In this document: positions 1-7,182 of the stretch, piece by piece
Position numbering within the stretch: position 1 is the stretch's first letter
Layout of the letters: every line of letters begins with the position of its first letter
Assembly (NCBI GenBank): GCA_002295325.1
Contig: DBGA01000084.1
Span: 10,090 to 20,965 of the forward strand
From: Ruminococcaceae bacterium UBA866
GTDB lineage: Bacteria; Bacillota; Clostridia; Oscillospirales; Ruminococcaceae
Direction: 5' to 3'
DNA length: 10,876 nucleotides
Made by a program: the position numbers and the translations under genes
The notes under the pieces: generated by a model
Databases searched by the model: none
Told to the model about the DNA's origin: nothing
The model's input: the letters and a program-made list of their open reading frames with translations, nothing else

Positions 1-1
1 T

Positions 2-877
2 GAAGAAGGATTACAGGTTATGGAGTTTGGTAACTTTGGTTCTAAGCATGATGATTTGTTTACAGAAGAGATTAAGTGTTGTTTTTATCCAGAATATACG
101 TTATCTTCTGATGAGGGATACTATGCCTCAGTTGCCTTTATTCAAGAATTAGCTGAATTTTTGAAAGTGAATGGTTGGGAAAAGAAGACAATTTTCCATG
201 TATTTGACGAGCCTGATGTGCATATAAAAGGCGATAAATCAATGGAAATGCGTAAGCTACAATATATGAGAATTGTAAGTTTGTTGCGTAAGTATATCCC
301 GGAAAGTAAAACAATTGAAGCAGTAAAAACGGCTGAATATAAAGGTGGAGTTGATATTTGGGTTCCACTTACTGCTAACTATGAGGAATTTAAAGGAGAG
401 TTTGACAAAATTATCGACACAGGGGATGAGGTTTGGTGTTATGTATGTTGTGTTCCAACTGGTCAATATCTAAACCGTTTTCTTGATATTGATTTAATCA
501 AATCACGATTGATTTTCTGGGGTTGCTCGAAATATCGTTTGTCAGGTTACTTGCATTGGGGATTTAACTATGCTCCCCATGAAAACTTTAACCCATATGA
601 AGAGTCAAATACACCTAATACTGCCTTTAACGGAATTTACCCAGCAGGAGATGCGTACATTGTGTTCCCAGGGAAAAAAGAACCATATATTGGTATGAGA
701 TTTGAAGCACAAAGAAAAGGTGCAGAAGATTTTGAGCTTTTAAAACTTATCAAAGAAAAAGATATTAAAGTTTATAATGAAATTATTAATTCAATTTTCC
801 TTACAAATACCGAATATAATGGAGACCCTAAGTTCTTTCAAAATACAAGAATAAAAATGCTAGAGATTTTGTCTTAA
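2..877 (+). CDS. DUF4091 / GH123-like glycoside hydrolase, C-terminal part (5' end outside window)
   Basis: The reading frame is open to the left edge (codons run from base 2), so this is the 3' part of a longer gene and the ATG at base 20 need not be the true start. The protein has the Phe-His-Val-Phe-Asp-Glu-Pro-Asp motif (Asp-Glu at bases 206-211). An adjacent Asp-Glu pair is the catalytic feature of GH123 beta-N-acetylgalactosaminidases, which use substrate-assisted catalysis. The end, with Gly-Met-Arg-Phe-Glu-Ala-Gln-Arg-Lys-Gly-Ala-Glu-Asp-Phe-Glu, matches the usual C-terminal pattern of DUF4091 proteins (Arg-x-Glu-Ala-x-Arg-x-Gly-x-Glu-Asp-x-Glu). Tryptophan- and tyrosine-rich stretches around 'SGYLHWGFNY' look like a sugar-binding barrel. 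Family knowledge suggests release of a terminal hexosamine or related sugar, but the substrate cannot be read here. No signal peptide can be judged because the start is missing. No clear terminator follows. The family call is fairly safe; the activity is inferred. Confidence 0.75.
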   Translation, partial: EEGLQVMEFGNFGSKHDDLFTEEIKCCFYPEYTLSSDEGYYASVAFIQELAEFLKVNGWEKKTIFHVFDEPDVHIKGDKSMEMRKLQYMRIVSLLRKYIPESKTIEAVKTAEYKGGVDIWVPLTANYEEFKGEFDKIIDTGDEVWCYVCCVPTGQYLNRFLDIDLIKSRLIFWGCSKYRLSGYLHWGFNYAPHENFNPYEESNTPNTAFNGIYPAGDAYIVFPGKKEPYIGMRFEAQRKGAEDFELLKLIKEKDIKVYNEIINSIFLTNTEYNGDPKFFQNTRIKMLEILS

Positions 878-1277
878 TGGTTAGAGTAACTATTAACGAA
901 TTTGTATTAATAAAAAAGGCGAAGTGGCTGAAAATTTTGTTAGTCTATACCTGATTTTTTAAAAATTGGGATTGCCACATTGGGTTTTGATAGTGGGTAT
1001 TTATCCAAAGCAGGGAGATAGGGGATACGTTATATTTGAGAATACAGAATAAGAAAGCTCGCGAATTAACCGCACTTGTATGTACCAACTTCCGTAGTTA
1101 CACATCCGACTCAGCTATACTTCGTACGGTTCGTCGGGAGTTGCTTTAACACCTAGAAATACTATGTTGTTGTGCAAAGAATGAAAAATAAATGATAATG
1201 TATTCAATATTTTTTGTGTTTTATTATACCACTTTTATTTGCCTAAAAAATTGAATACAGTTAAAAGAAATCGCATC
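878..1277. other. Gene-free gap with a G+C-rich patch
   Basis: No convincing gene lies between the hydrolase stop and the terminator. Bases about 1056-1143 are near 50% G+C by my count, well above the surroundings. The patch contains an inverted pair CCGAC (1106-1110) / GTCGG (1133-1137). One frame, 994-1149, is open for 51 codons but lacks a start codon or ribosome site. The patch may be a fragment of a mobile element or a structured RNA; I could not match it to a known family. Confidence 0.4.
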
Positions 1278-1317
1278 AATAAAAAAGACATTCAATAATA
1301 TGAATGTCTTTTTTATT
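1278..1317. terminator. Bidirectional intrinsic terminator
   Basis: Perfect 17-bp inverted repeat: arms 1278-1294 and 1301-1317 with a 6-base loop (ATAATA). The outer arms are A-rich on one side and T-rich on the other, so a U tract follows the stem whichever strand is read. On the minus strand it lies about 60 bases beyond the stop of the ABC permease and should end the sigma/ABC operon. Confidence 0.85.
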
Positions 1318-1375
1318 ATCAAACACGTATTTGCTGTTAGCTATCGGCCACCACCATTTCCCTCTATAAAAAAAG

Positions 1376-2656
1376 TCAAAGAATTTGATGATTTTTAAAA
1401 CCTCGATAGGCAAACGGGAACATTATTAAAATTTCCAGAATGGAGGCAACGATATAAACTGTACTAGTCGTTATTGAAAATCCTCCAAAATTAAATAAAA
1501 ATTTTTCGAAAATTAATTCAAATGAAACTGCATTAGATGGAAATAGTTTAACTAATTGATATGCGAATCGATGTGTTATTGAAATATGTATAAGTGTAGG
1601 CACAAATATGATTAAAAATGAAATGATAATAACTGGAAAAGCTGACCTCGATAATGCTGATACAAGCATAACAAACATAGAAAATGAAGAAATCACAAAC
1701 AGGGCTACAGCTATTGCAATCAATACAGATTGTAACATAGTGATGGGATAGGCGAAAAGTAAACTAAACAACTGCAAGTTAACATCATAACCATCAAATC
1801 CAAAGATACATAAAAATGTGAGCAGGTAAACTGCAAATGAAATTATAGAGACTATAATCGAAAAACTTAATCCTGTTAATAGTTTAGCAAGAATGACTTG
1901 ATTTTTACCGAATTTTGAAGCTAAAATTATTTGATCGGTATGAGTAGAATATTCACTTGCAAATATAGGTGCAATACATATACTAATTGCAACTAGAAGC
2001 ACCACACCAAGCCCAACTACTAAGCTTGAAAAACTTTGCCAGCCTTTAAAATAATCATTATAGAAGGGTAATTTAATCTCATCCAACATTTGGATGAGTT
2101 TGTATTTTTCAGATTGGGATAAATAAATATTATCATTAATCATTCTTAGGGAAAAAGTCTGAACCTTCTCATAAAACATACTGGCATCTTTCTCAGTCAA
2201 AGTATCAATCGGCTTTACAGGGTCATTGTTAAACACCGAGCTACCGTCGTTAGTAGCAAGTGTGTTTGTATTTTCACTGAACACTACATTTATTATTTTG
2301 ACTATATTTTCATAAGGTAAAACGTATTTTATGTAAGCGTCACCCGTCACAAATTTGCCATATTTATTGATAATATAGTTATCCTCATTAGAGATTAAAA
2401 TTTGATTTTGTTCAATTGCCTCTTTGACAAGAGTTTTATCTATGAAGCCTGCTTTTGAACGTATCACTTCTCTATCAAGTTGCATTGCTTTTAAGGCTGA
2501 AACATCACCATGTTGGTGCGAATATGAACTACCATTTACATTTCCAATTGCCGAAATAATTATAAATAACAAAATTAAACTTAGTGAAATAATGCTACTT
2601 TTCTTATTAAATATCTTTTTATATTCAAACGTTGCTAATCTTAAAATATTACTCAA
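1376..2656 (-). CDS. ABC-2 family transporter permease
   Basis: Membrane half of an ABC exporter, partner of the ATPase encoded just upstream. From the sequence: a short cytoplasmic N-terminus, one hydrophobic helix at about residues 20-38, a polar region of roughly 165 residues probably outside the membrane, then about five further helices in the C-terminal half. This is the layout of ABC-2 permeases with a large extracytoplasmic domain. The frame extends two codons further up to a GTG (2662), but GGGGTGA would then abut the start. With the TTG at 2656 the spacing is normal and the overlap with the ATPase stop is 8 bases (TTGAGTAA), giving about 426 residues. That overlap implies translational coupling. 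The cargo is unknown; in Bacillus subtilis a comparable permease, YxlG, sits in the sigY operon. Confidence 0.8.
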   Translation of the reverse strand: MSNILRLATFEYKKIFNKKSSIISLSLILLFIIISAIGNVNGSSYSHQHGDVSALKAMQLDREVIRSKAGFIDKTLVKEAIEQNQILISNEDNYIINKYGKFVTGDAYIKYVLPYENIVKIINVVFSENTNTLATNDGSSVFNNDPVKPIDTLTEKDASMFYEKVQTFSLRMINDNIYLSQSEKYKLIQMLDEIKLPFYNDYFKGWQSFSSLVVGLGVVLLVAISICIAPIFASEYSTHTDQIILASKFGKNQVILAKLLTGLSFSIIVSIISFAVYLLTFLCIFGFDGYDVNLQLFSLLFAYPITMLQSVLIAIAVALFVISSFSMFVMLVSALSRSAFPVIIISFLIIFVPTLIHISITHRFAYQLVKLFPSNAVSFELIFEKFLFNFGGFSITTSTVYIVASILEILIMFPFAYRGFKNHQIL

Positions 2657-3518
2657 TTTCACTCACCCCGCTAAAATAATAGAGATATAGGTCCTCTAAG
2701 GTAGCCGTGACACCTGTAGCGGTTTCACAAGGCTTTTCATCACAGACAAGACGTAAAAAGCTGTTAGTTTTTTCTTGCCTTACATTTATAACAGGATATT
2801 TCTGCATCAATAAATCTGCCATCTTATTGGGTACAGTACATTCAAATACTTTATTTTCAATTACCTTCATAATCTTCTCAAGGCTTCCTTGATGTATGAG
2901 CTGACCATCTTTCATGACTAAAATGGTGTTTGCTATGTTTTCGACGTCTGATACAATATGAGTTGAAAGCAATACGATTCTGTCAGTGCCAAGCTTGGAA
3001 ATAAGATTACGAAAACGCACCCTCTCTTTTGGGTCAAGTCCGGCAGTAGGCTCATCTAAAATTAAAATTTTAGGATTATTAAGCATTGCCTGTGCGATTC
3101 CCAGTCTTTGTTTCATACCGCCTGAAAAGGTTTTAATTTTCTTTTTTTTGACATTTGTTAGCGCAACAAGCTCTAATAATTCTTTTGATTTTTCTTTTGC
3201 TGTGTATTTTGATAAGCCTTTTAGACTAGCAATATAGCAGAGAAATTCGAAAGCTGTAAACTCAGGATAATAGCCAAAATCTTGTGGGAGGTAACCAAGC
3301 GCATCACGATAGTTCTCATTGCTTACATCTATGCCGTTAAATTTAACTTTTCCATCTGTTGGCTTTAACACACCACACAACATACGGATAAGGGTTGTTT
3401 TTCCCGCACCGTTAGCACCAAGAAGTCCATAAACACCTTCGGTAAACATAAATGAAATATGGTCAACGGCTATTTTATTTTGATATTGTTTGGTTAAACG
3501 GTCAATAATAAGTTCCAA
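2649..3518 (-). CDS. ABC transporter ATP-binding protein
   Basis: Cytoplasmic ATPase subunit that would drive the ABC-2 permease encoded next to it. All nucleotide-binding motifs are visible and intact: Walker A GANGAGKTT (residues 34-42), Q-loop Gln79 in GYLPQ, signature FSGGM (131-135), Walker B LILDEP with Asp155 and Glu156, D-loop GLDP (160-163) and switch His187 in STH. The protein is 289 residues; the roughly 75 after the core match the C-terminal extension of drug/bacitracin-type export ATPases. The start is TTG at 3518, chosen because GGAGG sits 7 bases before it and no ATG is available near the N-terminus. It overlaps the end of the upstream membrane-protein gene by 25 bases, so the genes are co-transcribed. 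Family call very secure; substrate unknown. Confidence 0.92.
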   Translation of the reverse strand: MELIIDRLTKQYQNKIAVDHISFMFTEGVYGLLGANGAGKTTLIRMLCGVLKPTDGKVKFNGIDVSNENYRDALGYLPQDFGYYPEFTAFEFLCYIASLKGLSKYTAKEKSKELLELVALTNVKKKKIKTFSGGMKQRLGIAQAMLNNPKILILDEPTAGLDPKERVRFRNLISKLGTDRIVLLSTHIVSDVENIANTILVMKDGQLIHQGSLEKIMKVIENKVFECTVPNKMADLLMQKYPVINVRQEKTNSFLRLVCDEKPCETATGVTATLEDLYLYYFSGVSEIE

Positions 3519-4231
3519 TTTAATTCCTCCGTTTTCTTTAACAGTTTAATAATTTGGGATGCAGTAGTGATAAGTAAAAGGGAGAATGAAATCACCCACA
3601 AATAGAAAAATTTATCTGCGTAAATTATACAAATGTTTGCAATTATAACACTGTTTATTACGCTGACAAAGACGCTAATGCCACCACAAATATATGTGGT
3701 TTCTCTACATTTTAAATAGTTAAGTGTAAAAAGTGACAATACAGTAGTTAGTAAAAACGGGACAAGGATATACACACCAAGTTTTATGATTGCAGTTTGT
3801 GTTTGCAAAGACAAAAAAAACAGAATAATACCCAATATAGCAAAGTTAAATACTCCTAAAACACCAAGCCGAGTGAGGATAATATTGGATAAGCTGTGCT
3901 TACAACTAAGTTCAAGTTCTTCCATATTAAAAGAGGTGCTTCGAGCTATTTCGGTAATGCTAAGTAGCGATACAAAGGGTAAAACCGATGAAATAAACCA
4001 CACACCATCAAAAAAGTTACTATCCACCAAAAAAGTTTGGGTAACTAGAATACTAATTAGTATCAGAGAAGAAAATACCCAAACTCGTTTTCTAATATAG
4101 CCGACTTGAGAGCATGTGAAATCAAATGAACTTGTTTTTGGAAAATTTAAATTTTGTAAAAAAGCCTTTTTATGTATTGGTGTAGGTGTATCAAAAGCTG
4201 ATTTTAAGTATTGATTAAGTTTCTTATTCAA
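3494..4231 (-). CDS. Six-helix membrane protein between sigma factor and ABC genes, possible anti-sigma partner
   Basis: I do not recognise a named family. The 245-residue protein has a polar N-terminal segment (residues 1-50, ending in the basic IRKRVW) and about six membrane helices, near residues 51-68, 76-93, 119-141, 148-171, 180-203 and 208-227, followed by a Lys-rich tail. The start is TTG at 4231: GGAGGG lies 5 bases before it, and the first four codons of any ATG alternative would remove a large part of the protein. It overlaps the sigma-factor stop by 8 bases (TTGAATAA), so it is probably translationally coupled to it. In Bacillus subtilis the small proteins between SigY and its ABC genes (YxlC, YxlD) act as anti-sigma factors. 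By position this protein could hold the sigma factor at the membrane, but that is inference, and it could equally be a transporter subunit. Confidence 0.7.
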   Translation of the reverse strand: MNKKLNQYLKSAFDTPTPIHKKAFLQNLNFPKTSSFDFTCSQVGYIRKRVWVFSSLILISILVTQTFLVDSNFFDGVWFISSVLPFVSLLSITEIARSTSFNMEELELSCKHSLSNIILTRLGVLGVFNFAILGIILFFLSLQTQTAIIKLGVYILVPFLLTTVLSLFTLNYLKCRETTYICGGISVFVSVINSVIIANICIIYADKFFYLWVISFSLLLITTASQIIKLLKKTEELNWNLLLTV

Positions 4232-4685
4232 GAAAACCCTCCTCTTCCAGTTGTAGTCTTAATTGCTTTATTGCAGAGTTTATCATTCGGTAAATTGCAA
4301 ATCGTGAAAGCCCCGTAATACCACTGATTTCTGTCATAGACAATTCATTGGCAAAACGAAACAGTACTATTTCTTGCAAATTTTTCGGTAAATTTCCTAC
4401 AGCTTGTTTTACAGCAAAGTTTCTTTCAATTGTACCAAACACATCTTTAGATGGTATAGTTTCACTAAGTGGCTCTGTGCCTTGCTTTTTATAACTATCA
4501 ATACAGAGATTTTTAGCAATGGTATAAAGATAGGAAAGTGGCTTTCCATGACTTATATAGGAGTTTTGACCAAAGAATCTCAAGAAGGTTTCCTGTGTCA
4601 AATCTTCTGCAAGTTGTACGTTTTGTACTTCAAAATAGCAGTATTTATATATTTTATCATATTGGTCATTGATGTCTAAAGACAC
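4224..4685 (-). CDS. ECF-type RNA polymerase sigma factor (sigma-70 family)
   Basis: Directs RNA polymerase to a restricted set of promoters. With 153 residues it has only the two essential domains. Region 2 is seen in AEDLTQETFLRFF (about 26-38) and PLSYLYTIAKNLCIDSYKK (about 49-67). Region 4 is at about 99-145 with the helix-turn-helix ELSMTEISGITGLSRFAIYRM. The frame also allows a GTG at 4703, but the Shine-Dalgarno AAGGGAGG lies inside that extension and is 7 bases before the GTG at 4685, so 4685 is the better start. It is the first gene of a four-gene operon with the membrane protein and the ABC exporter, which suggests it controls the operon itself and perhaps a few envelope-stress or antibiotic-response genes. 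I did not find a convincing ECF promoter upstream. The closest characterised arrangement known to me is B. subtilis sigY; sequence equivalence is not claimed. Confidence 0.88.
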   Translation of the reverse strand: MSLDINDQYDKIYKYCYFEVQNVQLAEDLTQETFLRFFGQNSYISHGKPLSYLYTIAKNLCIDSYKKQGTEPLSETIPSKDVFGTIERNFAVKQAVGNLPKNLQEIVLFRFANELSMTEISGITGLSRFAIYRMINSAIKQLRLQLEEEGFLE

Positions 4686-4756
4686 ATGAAAACCTCCCTT
4701 CACTATGTATAACGATTAACCTAGGTGAAATGTGCGGATATAATTAAGATATTTTA

Positions 4757-4787
4757 AAAAAGCTGTCTGCAAAAAGCAAACAGCTTG
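4757..4787 (-). terminator. Intrinsic terminator upstream of the sigma-factor operon
   Basis: Read on the minus strand, a 10-bp stem (4776-4785 with 4761-4770, one G-U pair) and a 5-base loop are followed by six U residues. It would stop transcripts arriving from the sugar-importer operon before they enter the sigma-factor gene. The distance from the last permease stop (about 390 bases) is partly filled by the IS200 relic, so it may be the original operon terminator pushed away by the insertion. Confidence 0.8.
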
Positions 4788-4923
4788 ATAAATGTTGTAT
4801 GAAAAATTAAATAGAACTTGTCAGAATGGCTAATGTATTATAAATACAAGACGTATAATGCTAGTATTTAGCTGAAAATAACCACCGGCTCTGCCGGCGA
4901 GGATAATAACCTTTAGATACAAG

Positions 4924-4988
4924 AAACCCTCATTTTGCTAAAATAGATGCAGGTTTATGGCCGCATTTCAAAAGCAAAAGGAGGGTTT
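4924..4988 (+). promoter_or_regulatory. tnpA leader stem that hides the ribosome-binding site
   Basis: Arms 4924-4939 and 4973-4988 are complementary over 16 positions with a single mismatch. The right arm contains AAGGAGGG, the Shine-Dalgarno for the GTG at 4992. Such a stem keeps transposase translation low, as described for IS200. It is well preserved although the transposase gene is truncated. Confidence 0.7.
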
Positions 4989-4991
4989 GCT

Positions 4992-5081
4992 GTGAAAGAT
5001 ATACAAATTTTATCACATTCAGAGTGGAGATACCAGTACCATATCGTATTTGTGCCAAACTATCGAAGGAAAATTAATCAA
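4992..5081 (+). pseudogene. tnpA: IS200-type transposase TnpA, N-terminal remnant
   Basis: Starting at the GTG 6 bases after AGGAGGG, the first 30 codons match the IS200/IS605 Y1 transposase N-terminus, including EWRYQYHIVFVPNYRRK (the family pattern is W-x-C/Y-x-YHIVF-x-P-x-YRRK). Full-length TnpA is around 140-155 residues and carries HUH and catalytic Tyr motifs; none of these is present. The frame stays open to a stop at 5222 and runs antisense into the end of the permease gene. A short piece, FKFIGNRY (about 5091-5114), faintly recalls the later TnpA motif KYGNRxFW, which would suggest an internal deletion, but this is too short to rely on. Confidence 0.8.
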
Positions 5082-5173
5082 TATTTTTTTAAATTTATTG
5101 GCAACAGATATTCTGATTTTTTTATCATATCGCAATGCCTTTTACGAACAGCCACCTACCACATACAGAAATA

Positions 5174-6073
5174 TTATCCTTTCACTGCACCTAGCATAAT
5201 TCCTTTTACAAAATACTTTTGAAGAAATGGATATACAAGCACTATTGGAAGTATAGCGATAATCATAGCAGCCATTTGGATTGATGTAGCTGTCACCTTA
5301 CTATGTTGGGCAGCAGCCATCATTGAAGCCCTTGATGACATATCAACTTGATTTCTGGTAATAACATCTCGCATTAGAAAAGCCAATGTTCTTAATAACT
5401 TATTCGCGGGTGCATAAAAAGCAGTATCGCTCCATGCATTCCACTGACCTACTGCTGCAAACAAACCAATAGTTGCAAGCAATGGTTTTGAAAGGGGAAG
5501 AATAATTCGGGTATATATGGTGATTTCACCCGCACCATCAAGTCGAGCTGATTCATACAACTCAAACGGCATTTCTCTAAAAAATGAAATTGCAAGAATA
5601 CAATAATACACACTAAACATTGTGGGAATTACATATACTAAAAAGTTATTCAATAATCCATAAGATTTTAAGACTAGATAGTATGGAATAAGCCCTCCGC
5701 TGAAATACATGCAAATCAGCAAAATAAAATTATAAAACTTTTTAAATAGAAGATTTGGGAAAGCAAGTCCGTATGCTACCATGCAAGTAAACAGTACCGT
5801 TAAAACCGTACCTATTATAGTTTTCCCAAATGAAATAAATATTGCATTAATCCATGTAGGATCTCCTAAAAATTGCTTGTAGTTATCAAGTGTGAATTTT
5901 CTTGGGAAAAAATATATTCCCCCACTCAAAGCATCTACACCATCATTGAGCGAAATAATAATTACATAATAGAACGGATATAAAGTGACGAGCAGTATAA
6001 ATGTCATAGTTACAAAAATAACTACATCGACGATTTTGTCCTCTAACGTTCTTTTCATTTTATTTTTAGTCAT
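5174..6073 (-). CDS. Carbohydrate ABC transporter permease, MalG/LplC type
   Basis: Inner-membrane subunit of an importer that takes up a sugar or oligosaccharide with the binding protein and second permease encoded upstream. The 299-residue length is usual. About six membrane helices are visible, the first at residues 14-41 (VVIFVTMTFILLVTLYPFYY) followed by the family's short polar stretch SLNDG. The cytoplasmic EAA loop, which contacts the ATPase, is ELYESARLDGAGEI...LPLSKP at about 171-197. The ATG at 6073 is preceded by GAGGAAAG at normal spacing, and the gene follows the first permease by 20 bases. No ATPase gene is present in this operon; importers of this subfamily commonly share a housekeeping MsmK/MsmX-type ATPase encoded elsewhere. 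Confidence 0.92.
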   Translation of the reverse strand: MTKNKMKRTLEDKIVDVVIFVTMTFILLVTLYPFYYVIIISLNDGVDALSGGIYFFPRKFTLDNYKQFLGDPTWINAIFISFGKTIIGTVLTVLFTCMVAYGLAFPNLLFKKFYNFILLICMYFSGGLIPYYLVLKSYGLLNNFLVYVIPTMFSVYYCILAISFFREMPFELYESARLDGAGEITIYTRIILPLSKPLLATIGLFAAVGQWNAWSDTAFYAPANKLLRTLAFLMRDVITRNQVDMSSRASMMAAAQHSKVTATSIQMAAMIIAILPIVLVYPFLQKYFVKGIMLGAVKG

Positions 6074-6093
6074 AAGTTATACTTTCCTCACTT

Positions 6094-7029
6094 TCAAAAT
6101 AACGCTGCGCCGGAAACTTTTTTAGAAATGGAGTTTGCACTGATTACTAGAATAAATGATATAACAGATTGAAATAAGCCTACTGCCGTTGCAAAGGAAT
6201 ATCTGCCTTGGCTCAAACCAATTTTATATATGAAAACATCTAAAATTTCTGAACGTGAAATGTTCATTGAATTCCCCAACAACATTGCCTGGTCAAAGTT
6301 AGCACTAAATAAACTACCCATGGCAAGTATTAAAAGCACCGATATCGTTCCCTTTATGCAGGGCAGTGTAATATGTAGAATACGACTTATTCTGCCAGCA
6401 CCGTCAATTTGTGCACTTTCATAGAGTGCTGGGTCTATACCTGAAATTGAAGCAAGATATATAATAGCACACCAACCTGTTTCTTTCCATATTTCACTTG
6501 CAACTGCTAGACCATAATAATACTCAGGGTTCATAAGTATTGGAATCGGCTCTTTAGTGATTCCCAAATTTACCAGAACTTCATTAAATACACCGATATT
6601 TGTGGAAAAGAATGCAAATAATACACCCGATACAATAATCCACGAAATAAAATGGGGAAGATAGCTTGCAGTCTGAACCAACCGTTTATAAAAGTTGCCT
6701 CTCATTTCTGAAATCATAATGGCAAACAGAATAGGCAATGGGAATGAGAATATAAGCTTTAGCACACTTATAACCAAAGTGTTTCTCATTAACGTTCCGA
6801 ATTTTCTATCGTTTATGAATGCGATAAAGTGCTTTATTCCAACAAACTCACTTGTAAATATTCCTGAAAAACCTGTTTTAATATTATAATCCTTAAAGGA
6901 AATGATAATCCCCATCATAGGTATTATACTGAACATTATCAGGAATATTAATCCCATGAAAACAAAGCAATGCAACACAAACTGCTTTTTAAATATTCGC
7001 ATTGTTTCGCTATTAGTGTTATTCTTCAT
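6094..7029 (-). CDS. Carbohydrate ABC transporter permease, MalF/LplB type
   Basis: Partner permease of the gene that follows it. 311 residues with about six helices; the first (about 19-45) runs into SFKDYNI, a hallmark of the LplB/YteP-type permeases. The EAA loop reads LYESAQIDGAGRI...ITLP (about 202-223) and should dock the shared ATPase. The ATG at 7029 has GGAG 9 bases upstream. It lies 153 bases downstream of the binding-protein gene, with a hairpin in the gap (see 7118-7147) that may reduce permease expression relative to the binding protein. Transport of an oligosaccharide is a family-level inference; the exact sugar is not readable. Confidence 0.92.
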   Translation of the reverse strand: MKNNTNSETMRIFKKQFVLHCFVFMGLIFLIMFSIIPMMGIIISFKDYNIKTGFSGIFTSEFVGIKHFIAFINDRKFGTLMRNTLVISVLKLIFSFPLPILFAIMISEMRGNFYKRLVQTASYLPHFISWIIVSGVLFAFFSTNIGVFNEVLVNLGITKEPIPILMNPEYYYGLAVASEIWKETGWCAIIYLASISGIDPALYESAQIDGAGRISRILHITLPCIKGTISVLLILAMGSLFSANFDQAMLLGNSMNISRSEILDVFIYKIGLSQGRYSFATAVGLFQSVISFILVISANSISKKVSGAALF

Positions 7030-7117
7030 TATTTTTCACTCCATACGTGTTATTAAACTATAATACTATTTCGCTTTTAAGCACAATAGGTATAGTAATA
7101 TGAATTTACTATTTAAA

Positions 7118-7147
7118 ACTGACATCTGCATTTTTACAGATGTCAGT
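7118..7147 (-). terminator. Hairpin between binding-protein and permease genes (partial terminator or mRNA stabiliser)
   Basis: Perfect 11-bp inverted repeat: arms 7118-7128 and 7137-7147 with an 8-base loop. On the minus strand only about four U residues follow, so termination is probably partial. Such structures after the binding-protein gene are well known in sugar-importer operons, where they protect the upstream mRNA and keep binding protein in excess over permease. Confidence 0.75.
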
Positions 7148-7182
7148 CTTAAATAATTTATAACTGCAAATTTAAATACAAC

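Larger units (their letters stand above)
4880..5081 (+). mobile_element. IS200/IS605-family element, decayed left part
   Basis: The left end keeps the short hairpin typical of IS200 ends: CCGGC (4885-4889), loop TCT, GCCGG (4893-4897). It is followed by the leader with a long stem (4924-4939 with 4973-4988, one mismatch) that pairs with the ribosome-binding site AGGAGGG of tnpA. Masking of the tnpA ribosome site by a leader stem is a known IS200 feature. After about 30 tnpA codons the similarity is lost, and I see no right-end hairpin. The right boundary given is where recognisable tnpA ends and is uncertain. The relic lies downstream of the importer genes in opposite orientation and does not interrupt a gene. 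Confidence 0.8.

Noticed and set aside
994..1149. A 51-codon open frame on the plus strand in the G+C-rich patch
   Set aside because: It has no start codon or ribosome site, follows directly on a stop, and the product is not recognisable, so it is not called as a gene.
4686..4703. GTG at 4703 as start of the sigma factor
   Set aside because: The Shine-Dalgarno AAGGGAGG lies inside this extension and serves the GTG at 4685.
5090..5136. Imperfect stem GGCA...TGCC downstream of the last permease as an operon terminator
   Set aside because: The pairing is broken by several internal loops and no U tract follows; the hairpin at 4757-4787 is a far better terminator.
4947..5222. A 91-codon plus-strand frame as an intact gene
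   Set aside because: Only codons from the GTG at 4992 to about 5081 match TnpA; the upstream part is the leader and the downstream part reads into unrelated DNA and antisense to the permease.
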